Source: Spirochaetaceae bacterium (GTDB lineage: Bacteria > Spirochaetota > Spirochaetia > Treponematales > Breznakiellaceae). From it: a stretch of DNA of 6,528 nt. A model generated the notes under the pieces. That model saw nothing but the letters and a program-made list of their open reading frames with translations. It did not search any database and was not told where the DNA came from. Location: positions 1 to 6,528 of the forward strand of contig JAIRSQ010000071.1 of assembly GCA_031255395.1 (NCBI GenBank), written 5' to 3'. Position numbers and translations under genes: made by a program. Shown in pieces: positions 1-5,945 of the stretch (position 1 is its first letter; each line of letters begins with the position of its first letter).

Positions 1-222
1 GTCCAGACACCGCCGGGCGTGCCGGTCGCCGCCGTCGCGCTGAACGGGGGCGTGAACGCCGCCCTGCTTGCCGTCCGCATCCTGTCGCTTTCCGACAGCC
101 GGCTTGCGGACGCGCTGGCAGCCTACAAACTGCGCCTTGCGGACGAGGTTTTGCAGAAAGACGCGGAATTGGCGGGCGGTGAAAGCCAGGGTATTAAAAG
201 GTTCGATAAGGCGGGGTTTTAG
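1..222 (+). CDS. purE: PurE, 5-(carboxyamino)imidazole ribonucleotide mutase, C-terminal part
   Basis: Only the last 73 residues are present; the gene enters from the left edge and stops at TAG 220-222. The visible part reads TPPGVPVAAVAL, then NAALLAVRILSL, which matches the conserved C-terminal block of PurE (MPGGVPVATVAI...NAxLLAxxIL), followed by the usual charged helix (ALAAYKLRLADEVLQKDAEL). PurE interconverts N5-CAIR and CAIR, or carboxylates AIR directly in the class II enzymes known from some spirochaetes and animals, in cytosolic purine synthesis. The GVPVA plus NAALLA pattern looks closer to class I, but the diagnostic N-terminal CO2/AIR-site residues are outside the window, so the class cannot be settled. 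The purC and purF genes downstream on the same strand support the call. The last residues (ESQGIKRFDKAGF) are a variable tail. Confidence 0.9.
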   Translation, partial: VQTPPGVPVAAVALNGGVNAALLAVRILSLSDSRLADALAAYKLRLADEVLQKDAELAGGESQGIKRFDKAGF

Positions 223-486
223 GGGAAAGGCAGTTTTCACGGTTAAAGCGTTTGGCACGGAAGGCTCGGCCTTTATGGCAGGAAAAGCCGCCGCCGGCTA
301 CTAGGGGAGTGGACAAAACCGCGTTGCGGGGTTAACGCCAAACAGCGCGGCGCGCTGTTTGGCCTAACGTTCTGTTGCCCGCTTTACCCAAAAAGGAAGA
401 TCGCACCTGCCATAGGCGGGGATGTAGCGAGGGGGAGACTTCCACCCTTATCCGATTTGTCAGTTTTATCAGTGTCAGGGGTACGA
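223..486 (+). other. purE-purC intergenic leader, no gene seen
   Basis: This 264-nt gap is much longer than the 12-nt and 17-nt gaps further down the cluster. I see no convincing reading frame: the open stretch that reaches 304 is the shifted continuation of a purE shadow frame and has no ribosome binding site. The main content is the long palindrome at 331-368. I cannot identify a purine riboswitch, a T-box or a clean sigma-70 promoter. A TTGTCA at 457-462 could pass for a -35 box but has no matching -10 before purC. The region may hold a promoter or attenuator for purC-purF; that is inference from its length and the hairpin. Confidence 0.55.
331..368. repeat. Long perfect inverted repeat upstream of purC
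   Basis: The arms gccaaacagcgcg (337-349) and cgcgctgtttggc (351-363) are exact reverse complements separated by one base. Across a small internal bulge the pairing extends with gtta (331-334) against taac (365-368). As RNA this would be a very stable hairpin. There is no T-run after it, so it is not a classical intrinsic terminator. It could be a protein-binding palindrome, a processing or stability hairpin, or part of an attenuator, since aacgc (334-338), which overlaps its left arm, can alternatively pair with gcgtt (321-325). Confidence 0.75.
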
Positions 487-1209
487 ATGGGGACTTATAT
501 CAAACGGGAACTGGTTTACGAGGGGAAGGCCAAGAAGGTGTTCGGGACGGACGCGGACGGGGTATGCATTGTCGAGTACAAGGACGAAGCGACCGCCGGA
601 AACGGGGCGAAAAAGGGCGTGATACCGGGCAAGGGGGCGGTGAACAATCGCGTTACGAACCGGCTGATGCGGCTCTTAGAAGGACATGGGATACCGACGC
701 ACTTTATCGAGGAACTGGACGATGTGAGCGCTGCCGTGCGCCGGGTAGAGATTGTGCCGCTCGAGACTATTGTTCGCAACATAGCGGCGGGCAGTCTGGC
801 AGCCAGGCTGGGGCTTGCGGAGGGAGCGAAGCTGCACTCGCCCGTGCTGGAATACTGCTACAAGAACGACGCACTGGGCGACCCGATGGTGAACGAATAC
901 CACATCGTCGCGATGGGATGGGCTAGCCACAGCGAATTGGAAACGATTGCGGAATACTCTTTTATGGCAAACGCCGTACTGGGCGAATACCTGCGGGGCG
1001 CGGGCATTGAGCTTGTTGACTTTAAACTTGAGTTTGGCAGGGCTGATGACGGGAAAATTTTGCTTGCTGACGAGATTTCTCCCGACACATGCCGGTTTTG
1101 GGATATAAAAACAGGCAAAAAACTTGACAAAGACAGGTTTCGTCGCGATTTGGGCGGAGTAGAGGAGGCGTACAACGAAGTTTTGGAGCGTCTGTTTGGT
1201 CAGGGCTGA
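487..1209 (+). CDS. purC: PurC, phosphoribosylaminoimidazole-succinocarboxamide (SAICAR) synthase
   Basis: PurC joins CAIR and aspartate with ATP to give SAICAR in cytosolic purine synthesis. The protein has 240 residues, the usual bacterial length. The ATP-binding start LVYEGKAKKVF is at 9-19, followed by EYKDEATAGNGAKK (30-43) and the VNNRVTNRL stretch (52-60). The two family signatures are clear: the block around VPLETIVRNIAAGSL (90-104) and LVDFKLEFG (176-184) followed by DEISPD (195-200). KDRFRRDLGGVEEAY near the end matches the E. coli KDRFRQSLGGLIEAY. I chose ATG 487 because it sits 5 nt after AGGGG (477-481) and places YEGKAKK near the N-terminus as in other PurC proteins. An in-frame TTG at 457 would add ten non-conserved residues and has no better ribosome binding site. 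The next gene, purF, begins 12 nt after the stop. Confidence 0.96.
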   Translation: MGTYIKRELVYEGKAKKVFGTDADGVCIVEYKDEATAGNGAKKGVIPGKGAVNNRVTNRLMRLLEGHGIPTHFIEELDDVSAAVRRVEIVPLETIVRNIAAGSLAARLGLAEGAKLHSPVLEYCYKNDALGDPMVNEYHIVAMGWASHSELETIAEYSFMANAVLGEYLRGAGIELVDFKLEFGRADDGKILLADEISPDTCRFWDIKTGKKLDKDRFRRDLGGVEEAYNEVLERLFGQG

Positions 1210-1221
1210 GTCGGAGGAGCG

Positions 1222-2700
1222 ATGATTCACGGCGCGGAGGAACGCGGCGCGGGGATCCGCGACGCCAATATACGCGAAGAATGCGGGCTTTTCGGCGTTT
1301 ACGCCGGAAGGAACGCCGTTGTCAGCGAGAATTTGGCTTACATCTGTTATACCGGATTGTGCGCCGTCCAGCACCGCGGGCAGGAGAGCGCCGGTATCGC
1401 TCTTAACAGCGGCGGCGTTATAACGGCCAGGCACGGCCTCGGCCTTATCGCCGAGGCGTTTACGCCGGAAAAAATAAAATCGCTCGGAGACGGCGGAGCG
1501 GGCGGGATCGCGCTGGGACACGTCCGGTACGCTACGACTGGCAATAAGCGCCTTTACAACGCGCAGCCGCTGGTTGTAAAGCATATCAAAGGCTCGCTGG
1601 CGCTCGGCCATAACGGCAACGTTATAAACGCGATAGCGCTCCGCCGGGAGCTTGAACTGAAGGGCAGTATCTTCCATTCGTCCAGCGACACCGAAGTGAT
1701 CGTTCACGCGATAGTGCGCGAGCGGCTGTCGGCGGACAGCATCGAGCAGGCTGTCGAGGCGGTATTTCCGAAACTTGAAGGGGCTTTTTCGTTGCTGCTG
1801 ATGAGCAGGCGAAAGCTGATTGCCTGTCGCGACCCTAATGGTTTTCGTCCGCTATGCATGGGCAAGCTGGGCGAAAGCGTCGTGTTCGCAAGCGAAAGCT
1901 GCGCGCTTAGCGCGGCGGGCGCCGAATTCGTTCGAGATATCGCGCCTGGCGAGATAGTGGTCGTCAGCGACGAGGGCGTGAAGAGCGTCACTACGCATTG
2001 CGGCAGAAAATCGTCACTCTGCGTGTTTGAATACGTGTACTTCGCCCGCCCAGACTCGGTGATTGACGGCCTTTCCGTCCACGAAGCCCGTCTGCGGGCG
2101 GGAGAAATCCTTGCAACGGAACATCCTGCCGACGCTGACGTCGTTATCGGCGTTCCCGATTCTGGGCTTGACGCGGCGCTCGGCTACTCCCGCGCTATCG
2201 GCATACCCTACGACGCCGGCCTGATAAAGAGCAAGTATGTCGGGCGCACGTTCATTAACCCGGACCAGCAGCTTCGCGAAGCCGCTGTCCGCATCAAGCT
2301 GAACCCGATCGCGTCCGTCGTAAACGGGAAGAGCGTAGTCATCGTTGACGATTCAATTGTGCGCGGCACGACGAGCCGCAAAATCATCAAACTGCTTCGC
2401 AGGGCGGGCGCAAGGAAGGTGCACGTGAGGCTGTCGTGTCCTCCGTTCAGGCATCCTTGCTACTTTGGCACCGACATAGACACGCGGGAAAACCTTATCG
2501 CGCACCTGCACGAACTGTACGAGATTTGCGACATAATAGACGCGGACACGCTGGGCTTTTTGTCGATTGACGCGCTTTCCGCGATAACCGCCGGATGCGC
2601 TTCCGGCCTGTGCGACGCCTGTTTTTCGGGCGTGTATCCGGTCGATGTTTCCGGCGCTCAGCTTAAATCGCAATTCGAGCAGGACATCGACGCGGATTAA
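1222..2700 (+). CDS. purF: PurF, amidophosphoribosyltransferase (glutamine PRPP amidotransferase), Fe-S type
   Basis: PurF transfers ammonia from glutamine to PRPP to form phosphoribosylamine, the committed step of purine synthesis. The 492-residue protein starts with a 20-residue propeptide ending in EE, followed by Cys21 (EECGLFGV), the Ntn-hydrolase nucleophile exposed by cleavage. The glutaminase domain shows HRGQESAGIA (51-60), GHVRYATTG (99-107), GHNGN (129-133) and SSSDTE (153-158). The phosphoribosyltransferase domain carries the PRPP loop VVIVDDSIVRGTTS (372-385). Four cysteines fall where the Bacillus subtilis enzyme binds its 4Fe-4S cluster: C267 (LCVFEYVYFARPDS), C413 (HPCYFG), and C464 and C467 (GLCDACFSG). 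The 146-residue spacing from the first to the second equals that in B. subtilis. The E. coli enzyme lacks this cluster and the propeptide. GGAGG at 1213-1217 sits 4 nt before the ATG. Nothing looks broken. Confidence 0.97.
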   Translation: MIHGAEERGAGIRDANIREECGLFGVYAGRNAVVSENLAYICYTGLCAVQHRGQESAGIALNSGGVITARHGLGLIAEAFTPEKIKSLGDGGAGGIALGHVRYATTGNKRLYNAQPLVVKHIKGSLALGHNGNVINAIALRRELELKGSIFHSSSDTEVIVHAIVRERLSADSIEQAVEAVFPKLEGAFSLLLMSRRKLIACRDPNGFRPLCMGKLGESVVFASESCALSAAGAEFVRDIAPGEIVVVSDEGVKSVTTHCGRKSSLCVFEYVYFARPDSVIDGLSVHEARLRAGEILATEHPADADVVIGVPDSGLDAALGYSRAIGIPYDAGLIKSKYVGRTFINPDQQLREAAVRIKLNPIASVVNGKSVVIVDDSIVRGTTSRKIIKLLRRAGARKVHVRLSCPPFRHPCYFGTDIDTRENLIAHLHELYEICDIIDADTLGFLSIDALSAITAGCASGLCDACFSGVYPVDVSGAQLKSQFEQDIDAD

Positions 2701-2717
2701 GGACTAAAGGGGTAAAA

Positions 2718-3359
2718 ATGGAAAAGCGTTTTGCTGTTTTGACGCTTGCGGCGTTGACACTTGCGGCTTGTCTTGGCATGGAAACGGGAATCAGCGTAAA
2801 GCGGAACGGCAGCGGTACGATAGATATGGCCTATCGCGTCTCTAACGAGGCGTTCGCGCTGGGGACTTTGCCGGGCAACGAAAACTCGCCGCCTGTGCCG
2901 GTCGGGAAAGAAGATTTTGAACGCTCGTTCAGCCGCGTGCCCGGAATGGAGATGACTTCATATTCCGAAAAATCGGACGAGCGGGACAGGATTTTTTTGA
3001 TAAAGGCAAAATTTGACAGCCTTGACGCGCTGGCAAACTTTCTTGACGCGCAGGGGCTTCATGCGGCGGTTAAGACTGAAGGCGGCGCGACGGCTATGAC
3101 AATAAATTTAGGCCTTGAAAGCGGGTTTGTCGATCCGGACCTAGCGCCGATCCTGCCAGTTATTTTTGACGGCTACTACATGGCCTTTAACATTTCTCTG
3201 CCGCGTGACTGCAAAGTGTCTTACGCGGACACCGCCGGTAACGCGCTGGCCGTCCTTCCCCGCGGCGAAGTCGCGACTGCCGCAAAAAGCGTCAGTTTTC
3301 GCGTCCCTATGGCGGATCTGCTGGCGGGCGGAGCGGCGGCGATGACAATAACCTGGTGA
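2718..3359 (+). CDS. Predicted lipoprotein of unknown function, co-transcribed with purF
   Basis: I do not recognise a named family. The 213-residue protein opens with a short basic n-region (MEKR), a hydrophobic stretch and the lipobox LAAC, with Cys18 as the predicted lipidation site, so it should be exported and membrane-anchored. The mature part looks mostly beta-stranded with alternating polar and hydrophobic residues: GISVKRNGSGTIDMAYRVS (24-42), DRIFLIKAKFDSLDALANFL (90-109), YYMAFNISLPRDCKVSYAD (153-171) and SVSFRVPMADLL (191-202). This loosely recalls small LppM/DUF3153-like lipoprotein domains, but the resemblance is by eye only. There is no C-terminal membrane anchor, unlike many LppM-like proteins. 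It starts 17 nt after purF with AAAGGGG (2706-2712) 5 nt before the ATG, so it probably shares the purF transcript. Nothing in it points to purine metabolism. Confidence 0.8.
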   Translation: MEKRFAVLTLAALTLAACLGMETGISVKRNGSGTIDMAYRVSNEAFALGTLPGNENSPPVPVGKEDFERSFSRVPGMEMTSYSEKSDERDRIFLIKAKFDSLDALANFLDAQGLHAAVKTEGGATAMTINLGLESGFVDPDLAPILPVIFDGYYMAFNISLPRDCKVSYADTAGNALAVLPRGEVATAAKSVSFRVPMADLLAGGAAAMTITW

Positions 3360-3377
3360 GCGCGGCGTAACTGCCGG

Positions 3378-4223
3378 CTAAAACATCCATTTGTTAGCGG
3401 ACATCCTGCTTCGTATGGAAGCCAGCCGCGAGTCGATCGTGCCTTTTGGAACTCCCAGCAGCCTTGCAAGGCTGCTGTTCGTGGCTTCGACGCGCGCGGA
3501 CCTCAGCCGCCTTCGCATATCCTCCAGACGCTGCCTGCCCTGTTTGAGCCGTAACAAAAGCAGTTCTCGCGACCTGGAGTTTTCATGTCTTTCGGCAAGC
3601 CGCCTTTCATAGCCCAGACAGCGAAAATACAGGCAATGGGTTGCGCCGGCCAGTTTTTGCAGCCTCATGATCTTTTTAAACTGGGCATTATGCAACGTGT
3701 CTATCATGCTTCCCAAGATTTCGGCCTTCATGCCCAGCGCGCGGGCGGCCTTGTTTACAAGCCCGTCAGAAACATAGTAGTACGATTTCAACAGCACCAG
3801 CAACGCTCGCGTGGGCGATCTTATACGGTACGCCGCCGCCAGACACTCCGCCTCCTGATAAACGGCCTCCGGGTCGCGGACCGCGGTTTCGTCGCCGCTC
3901 GCGTTCCAGCAGGCGGTTTCTGCCGCTGACTGCTTATGTTCGCGGCTCCTGTAATTGCGGTACGAATACCGGATCGTCGAAGCTAGATACGCGTCGAACG
4001 AAGCGCAGGCGCTGTCGTAACGCTCAATCGCTTTACGAATTCTGGGATAAACCCAGCACAAAAAATCGACACGCTCGTCGCGGTTTTTGAAATACAGCCC
4101 GTACTCATTGCTGCGACTGTTCATAACGTATTCAAAAATACGGCTCTCAAGCTCGCGCTCCGTTATATTTCCCGCTTTGTGCCGCCGGTAAAAATTTTCC
4201 AAGGGCCCGCCGTGACCGTCCAT
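3378..4223 (-). CDS. Sigma-factor-like helix-turn-helix regulator, hypothetical
   Basis: This 281-residue protein is not a family I can name. Residues 53-98 (DFLCWVYPRIRKAIERYD, then SFDAYLASTIRYSYRNYRSRE) resemble sigma-70 region 2, where a helix ending in a 'rYD' turn is followed by F-x-x-Y and a basic IR-rich helix. Residues 155-180 (LVNKAARALGMKAEILGSMI) look like a first helix-turn-helix. Residues 203-245 form a highly charged, probably coiled helix. Residues 248-274 (NSSLARLLGVPKGTIDSRLA) form a textbook helix-turn-helix of the sigma region 4/LuxR type. There is no signal peptide or membrane segment, so it should act in the cytoplasm on DNA or RNA polymerase. ATG 4223 is preceded by GGGAGGA (4234-4228), and a -10-like TATAAT lies upstream. 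The gene is convergent with the preceding lipoprotein gene, with 18 nt between their stops and no obvious terminator hairpin. It could be an alternative sigma factor or a diverged HTH protein. Confidence 0.75.
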   Translation of the reverse strand: MDGHGGPLENFYRRHKAGNITERELESRIFEYVMNSRSNEYGLYFKNRDERVDFLCWVYPRIRKAIERYDSACASFDAYLASTIRYSYRNYRSREHKQSAAETACWNASGDETAVRDPEAVYQEAECLAAAYRIRSPTRALLVLLKSYYYVSDGLVNKAARALGMKAEILGSMIDTLHNAQFKKIMRLQKLAGATHCLYFRCLGYERRLAERHENSRSRELLLLRLKQGRQRLEDMRRRLRSARVEATNSSLARLLGVPKGTIDSRLASIRSRMSANKWMF

Positions 4224-4247
4224 ACATTCCTCCCAAACGTTTAATGA

Positions 4248-4276
4248 ATTATATTGCCCTCGCTTTACGGAAAAAC
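4248..4276 (-). promoter_or_regulatory. Putative promoter of the sigma-like gene
   Basis: On the minus strand an exact TATAAT lies at 4253-4248, 24 nt before the ATG at 4223. A poor -35 (GTTTTT, 4276-4271) is 17 bp upstream, within an A/T-rich stretch up to about 4295. The local AT richness contrasts with the GC-rich genes on both sides. The -10 is good and the -35 weak, so the site is plausible but unproven. Confidence 0.45.
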
Positions 4277-4388
4277 TTTATTTTTTACTTGCGAGCAGGG
4301 GCGTTTCATAGACGTTTGTAATATTCGCTAGCTTGAGGAATTATATTTGTACCGCGCAGATAGAAATGAAGCCGCCGCAAGGCAGGTG

Positions 4389-4437
4389 GCGAGTCGGCTG
4401 TGGAGTCGTCATTGCTTCGCCTTTCGGTCTCGCAATG
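4389..4437. repeat. Dispersed hairpin repeat, copy A, with flanking direct-repeat segment
   Basis: cattgc (4410-4415) and gcaatg (4432-4437) form the outer stem of a small hairpin with an inner GCC/GGT stem. Its reverse complement reads ttgcgagacc-gaaa-ggcgaagcaat. The same two halves recur at 5490-5515 in the opposite orientation. Just upstream, gcgagtcggctgtg (4389-4402) recurs exactly at 5809-5822 in the same orientation. It begins 36 nt after the stop of the 299-residue lipoprotein gene (minus strand), so it may also shape that transcript's 3' end. Sequences of this ATTGCGAGRnC...GCGAAGCAAT style are familiar as dispersed intergenic repeats in several bacteria; that comparison is from memory. 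Confidence 0.7.
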
Positions 4438-4472
4438 AAGAGGGTGGGTGATTGGAGGTTGTGGAGGAGGCG

Positions 4473-5372
4473 CTACAGCCTTGAGAGGGCGGCCGTCTGT
4501 AACGAGACTATTAGAGCGGCAAATTCCGCCCGTGCCATGACGGGGCTTTTGATGACGAGGGCGGAACCGTCCGCCAACGGGGCCTCTGATAGCAGCAATC
4601 GGGCGAATCTTGCGGCGGAGCCGGTTATGTAGCCGCGGGCGAACGCGGAGCGCGCCATGGACAGCACGGAGACAAGCCCGCGCGCCTGCGCCGCGGACGG
4701 CGTTTCCAGACGGAATACGGCCTGCCAGACGTCGTCTTCCTCGAACGCCGCTATATATATAGCGTCCGCCGGAACCGTTATCGGAATGTCCAACCGCTCG
4801 AGAGCGTTGTTTAACAGGGACATATCGTTTATCCACGCGGATACGCTCGACCCTTCGCTAAAAAACGCAAAACCGGCTGGCGGCTCCGCTCCGCTCCCGT
4901 CAAAAAACGGGTCGCCGTCCGAAATGTACGCTTTATTTCGCCGTATGAGTAGCGAAATCCGGCTTTTGGACGAGCGCCAGTATTTTTTGCCTGTTGCCGA
5001 CCGGACTTTTTTCCATGAGGGGCTTAAAAAGAACGAGAATGACGAGGCGGCGACAGGATAATTTTTGCCGCTGCCCGCCAGCGCGAAGGTTCGTCCGCCT
5101 CCTGTCCTGTTTGCCCGCGGGTATAGCGCGAGGCTTGCCGCTAAGGTCCTGCCCATAAAAGCTTTTAAGGTTTTTCCGCCCAATCCGGCAAGCGCCAGCG
5201 CGTCGTCCAGTAACTCCCTCGATCTTTCCGCGTCAACCCGTATATAGACGGGAGCGTCAGGCGGCAGGTCCGCGAACACGCTCATTGCGCCGGAAGTTTC
5301 CCGCACGCCGCTTGACGCGGCGCAGGCGGCTAGCAGCGCGCCGGCCAAGGCAGCCCAGATAATACGGCGCAT
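4473..5372 (-). CDS. Predicted lipoprotein of unknown function, 299 residues
   Basis: No family is recognised. The N-terminus MRRIIWAALAGALLAAC is a short lipoprotein signal with lipobox LAAC and Cys17 as the lipid-attachment site, followed by a small polar tether (AASSGVRETSG). The mature protein opens with SVFADLPPDAPVYIRVDAER (31-50), a 'lP.dapvyi.vd' start that vaguely recalls DUF3352-like exported proteins. Two alpha/beta halves seem to follow, one to about residue 155 and one with PADAIYIAAFEEDD (201-214) and a helix-rich end. There is no C-terminal membrane segment. ATG 5372 is the only possible start: an in-frame stop lies 12 nt upstream, with no ATG, GTG or TTG between. No Shine-Dalgarno is visible there; TTGGTC-17 bp-TTATCT (5415-5387) is a weak promoter candidate that would give a very short leader. 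It lies upstream of the sigma-like gene on the same strand, but a 249-nt spacer with a promoter-like site and a repeat separates them. Confidence 0.75.
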   Translation of the reverse strand: MRRIIWAALAGALLAACAASSGVRETSGAMSVFADLPPDAPVYIRVDAERSRELLDDALALAGLGGKTLKAFMGRTLAASLALYPRANRTGGGRTFALAGSGKNYPVAASSFSFFLSPSWKKVRSATGKKYWRSSKSRISLLIRRNKAYISDGDPFFDGSGAEPPAGFAFFSEGSSVSAWINDMSLLNNALERLDIPITVPADAIYIAAFEEDDVWQAVFRLETPSAAQARGLVSVLSMARSAFARGYITGSAARFARLLLSEAPLADGSALVIKSPVMARAEFAALIVSLQTAALSRL

Positions 5373-5463
5373 CGTGTCATGCTATCAGATAATCTCGAAT
5401 ATTCACAGAGACCAAGAACGGGCAATTGGTGATGGTGTCGATTGGGAATTGCGAATCGTCCTT

Positions 5464-5476
5464 GGGGTCAGGCCCC
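5464..5476. repeat. REP-like GGGG/CCCC hairpin
   Basis: ggggtcaggcccc forms a four-pair G/C stem with a possible added T-G pair and a short loop. It resembles the 'ttggggtcagacccc' REP-type units often seen between genes in other bacteria, a comparison made from memory. It lies 11 nt before repeat copy B. No T-run follows, so it is not a convincing terminator. Confidence 0.45.
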
Positions 5477-5487
5477 TAGGCGGCCGT

Positions 5488-5519
5488 CGTTGCGAGACCT
5501 TTTGGGCGAAGCAATCCAG
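5488..5519. repeat. Dispersed hairpin repeat, copy B
   Basis: ttgcgagacc (5490-5499) and ggcgaagcaat (5505-5515) match the reverse complement of copy A (4411-4435) exactly in both halves; only the loop differs (tttt plus one extra g here, gaaa there). Copy A and copy B are therefore inverted relative to each other and bracket the 299-residue lipoprotein gene. The matching arms with a changed loop suggest that the stem structure is what is conserved. Confidence 0.7.
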
Positions 5520-5535
5520 TGGCAAGGAAGCTCGG

Positions 5536-5734
5536 GAGTGAGTGAAGGCGAGGGGGATTGGGAGTCGTCCGTGTCATGAGCGCTTTCCGTGCCGGATACT
5601 ATGCATTTTCGGTTTTTGTGCGCATCCACGCTGCGCGGAGTCGAGCTTTCCGCTTCAATTGCTACGCAAGAGGCAGGTATCGAGAAGTTTGTGGCGAGTC
5701 ATACGGGGAGCAGGCTTGTGAGTGAGTGAAGGCG
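5536..5734 (+). repeat. Pair of 15-bp direct repeats (gagtgagtgaaggcg)
   Basis: gagtgagtgaaggcg occurs exactly at 5536-5550 and 5720-5734, 184 bp apart. A weaker relative (gagtgagggctgcgag) begins near 5798. Sequence after the two exact copies is G-rich and loosely similar (ending in gtcgtccg and ggtgtccg), so they may be remnants of a longer duplicated unit. Confidence 0.6.
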
Positions 5735-5808
5735 GGCGGCCTGGTGAGGTGTCCGGGGTAGGGGCTGGCTTACGAACGGGTAATGAGCAATGGTTTTGAG
5801 TGAGGGCT

Positions 5809-5822
5809 GCGAGTCGGCTGTG
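5809..5822 (+). repeat. 14-bp segment shared with the 4389-4402 region
   Basis: gcgagtcggctgtg here is identical to 4389-4402 and in the same orientation, next to other repeat sequence in both places. A shorter form, gtggcgagtc, is at 5691-5700. This supports a common repeat family in the two spacers. Confidence 0.55.
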
Positions 5823-5875
5823 TAAGCGTGCTGGAAAAACGAGATAATGAATGAGAGATAAGGGGAGGGTGGATA

Positions 5876-5893
5876 TTTGCGGTATACCGCAAA
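5876..5893. promoter_or_regulatory. Perfect 18-bp palindrome
   Basis: tttgcggtataccgcaaa is a perfect gapless palindrome. A gapless palindrome is a poor RNA hairpin, since the centre must open, so a dimeric DNA-binding protein site is a more natural reading than a terminator. It lies about 50 bp before the presumed left edge of the insertion sequence. The adjoining aagcaatgacg (5893-5903) also matches the edge of repeat copy A in inverted orientation (4407-4417). Function is unknown. Confidence 0.5.
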
Positions 5894-5921
5894 AGCAATG
5901 ACGCGAGAACACAACGAAGCT

Positions 5922-5936
5922 TAACCAGGCTGGTTA
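5922..5936. repeat. Short inverted repeat before the insertion sequence
   Basis: taacca and tggtta form a six-pair stem around ggc. It lies 9 bp before the TGT proposed as the left end of the insertion sequence. No T-run follows on the plus strand. It may be a target-site feature or may be chance. Confidence 0.35.
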
Positions 5937-5945
5937 GGTGAAAAC

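Larger units (their letters stand above)
5373..5945. other. Repeat-rich intergenic region, no gene seen
   Basis: About 570 nt without a supported reading frame on either strand. The small minus-strand frames between 5655 and 6105 have low-complexity composition, lack ribosome binding sites and run into the transposase gene. The region holds repeat copy B (5488-5519), a REP-like hairpin (5464-5476), direct repeats (5536-5550 and 5720-5734), a degenerate relative of them near 5798, a segment shared with the 4389 region (5809-5822), an 18-bp palindrome (5876-5893) and a 6-bp inverted repeat (5922-5936). It looks like accumulated and decaying repetitive DNA next to an insertion sequence. Confidence 0.7.

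Noticed and set aside
68..304. Frame overlapping the purE end and running into the spacer
   Set aside because: Its start is inside purE in another frame, there is no ribosome binding site, and the part past purE is only 27 codons with no family likeness.
223..486. Purine riboswitch before purC
   Set aside because: I could not find the three-stem layout or the conserved pyrimidine-rich core of the purine aptamer; only the simple palindrome is evident.
375..926. Plus-strand frame of 183 codons overlapping purC
   Set aside because: It is a shifted shadow of purC with an arginine/glycine-rich composition and no conserved motif.
676..1707. Long minus-strand open frame (343 codons) across purC and purF
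   Set aside because: It lies wholly antisense to two well-supported purine genes, has no recognisable domain, and is explained by the GC-rich codon usage of the plus-strand genes.
4749..4764. Perfect palindrome cgctatatatatagcg
   Set aside because: It lies inside the lipoprotein gene where it encodes an Ala-Ile-Tyr-Ile-Ala stretch, so the TA run is explained by codons; likely chance.
4306..4836. Minus-strand frame of 176 codons over the end of the 299-residue lipoprotein gene
   Set aside because: It overlaps a better gene with a signal peptide and runs through the repeat copy; composition is arginine-rich and shadow-like.
5373..5945. CRISPR array or tandem spacer array
   Set aside because: Repeats are few, irregularly spaced and differ in type; there are no regular spacers and no cas genes.
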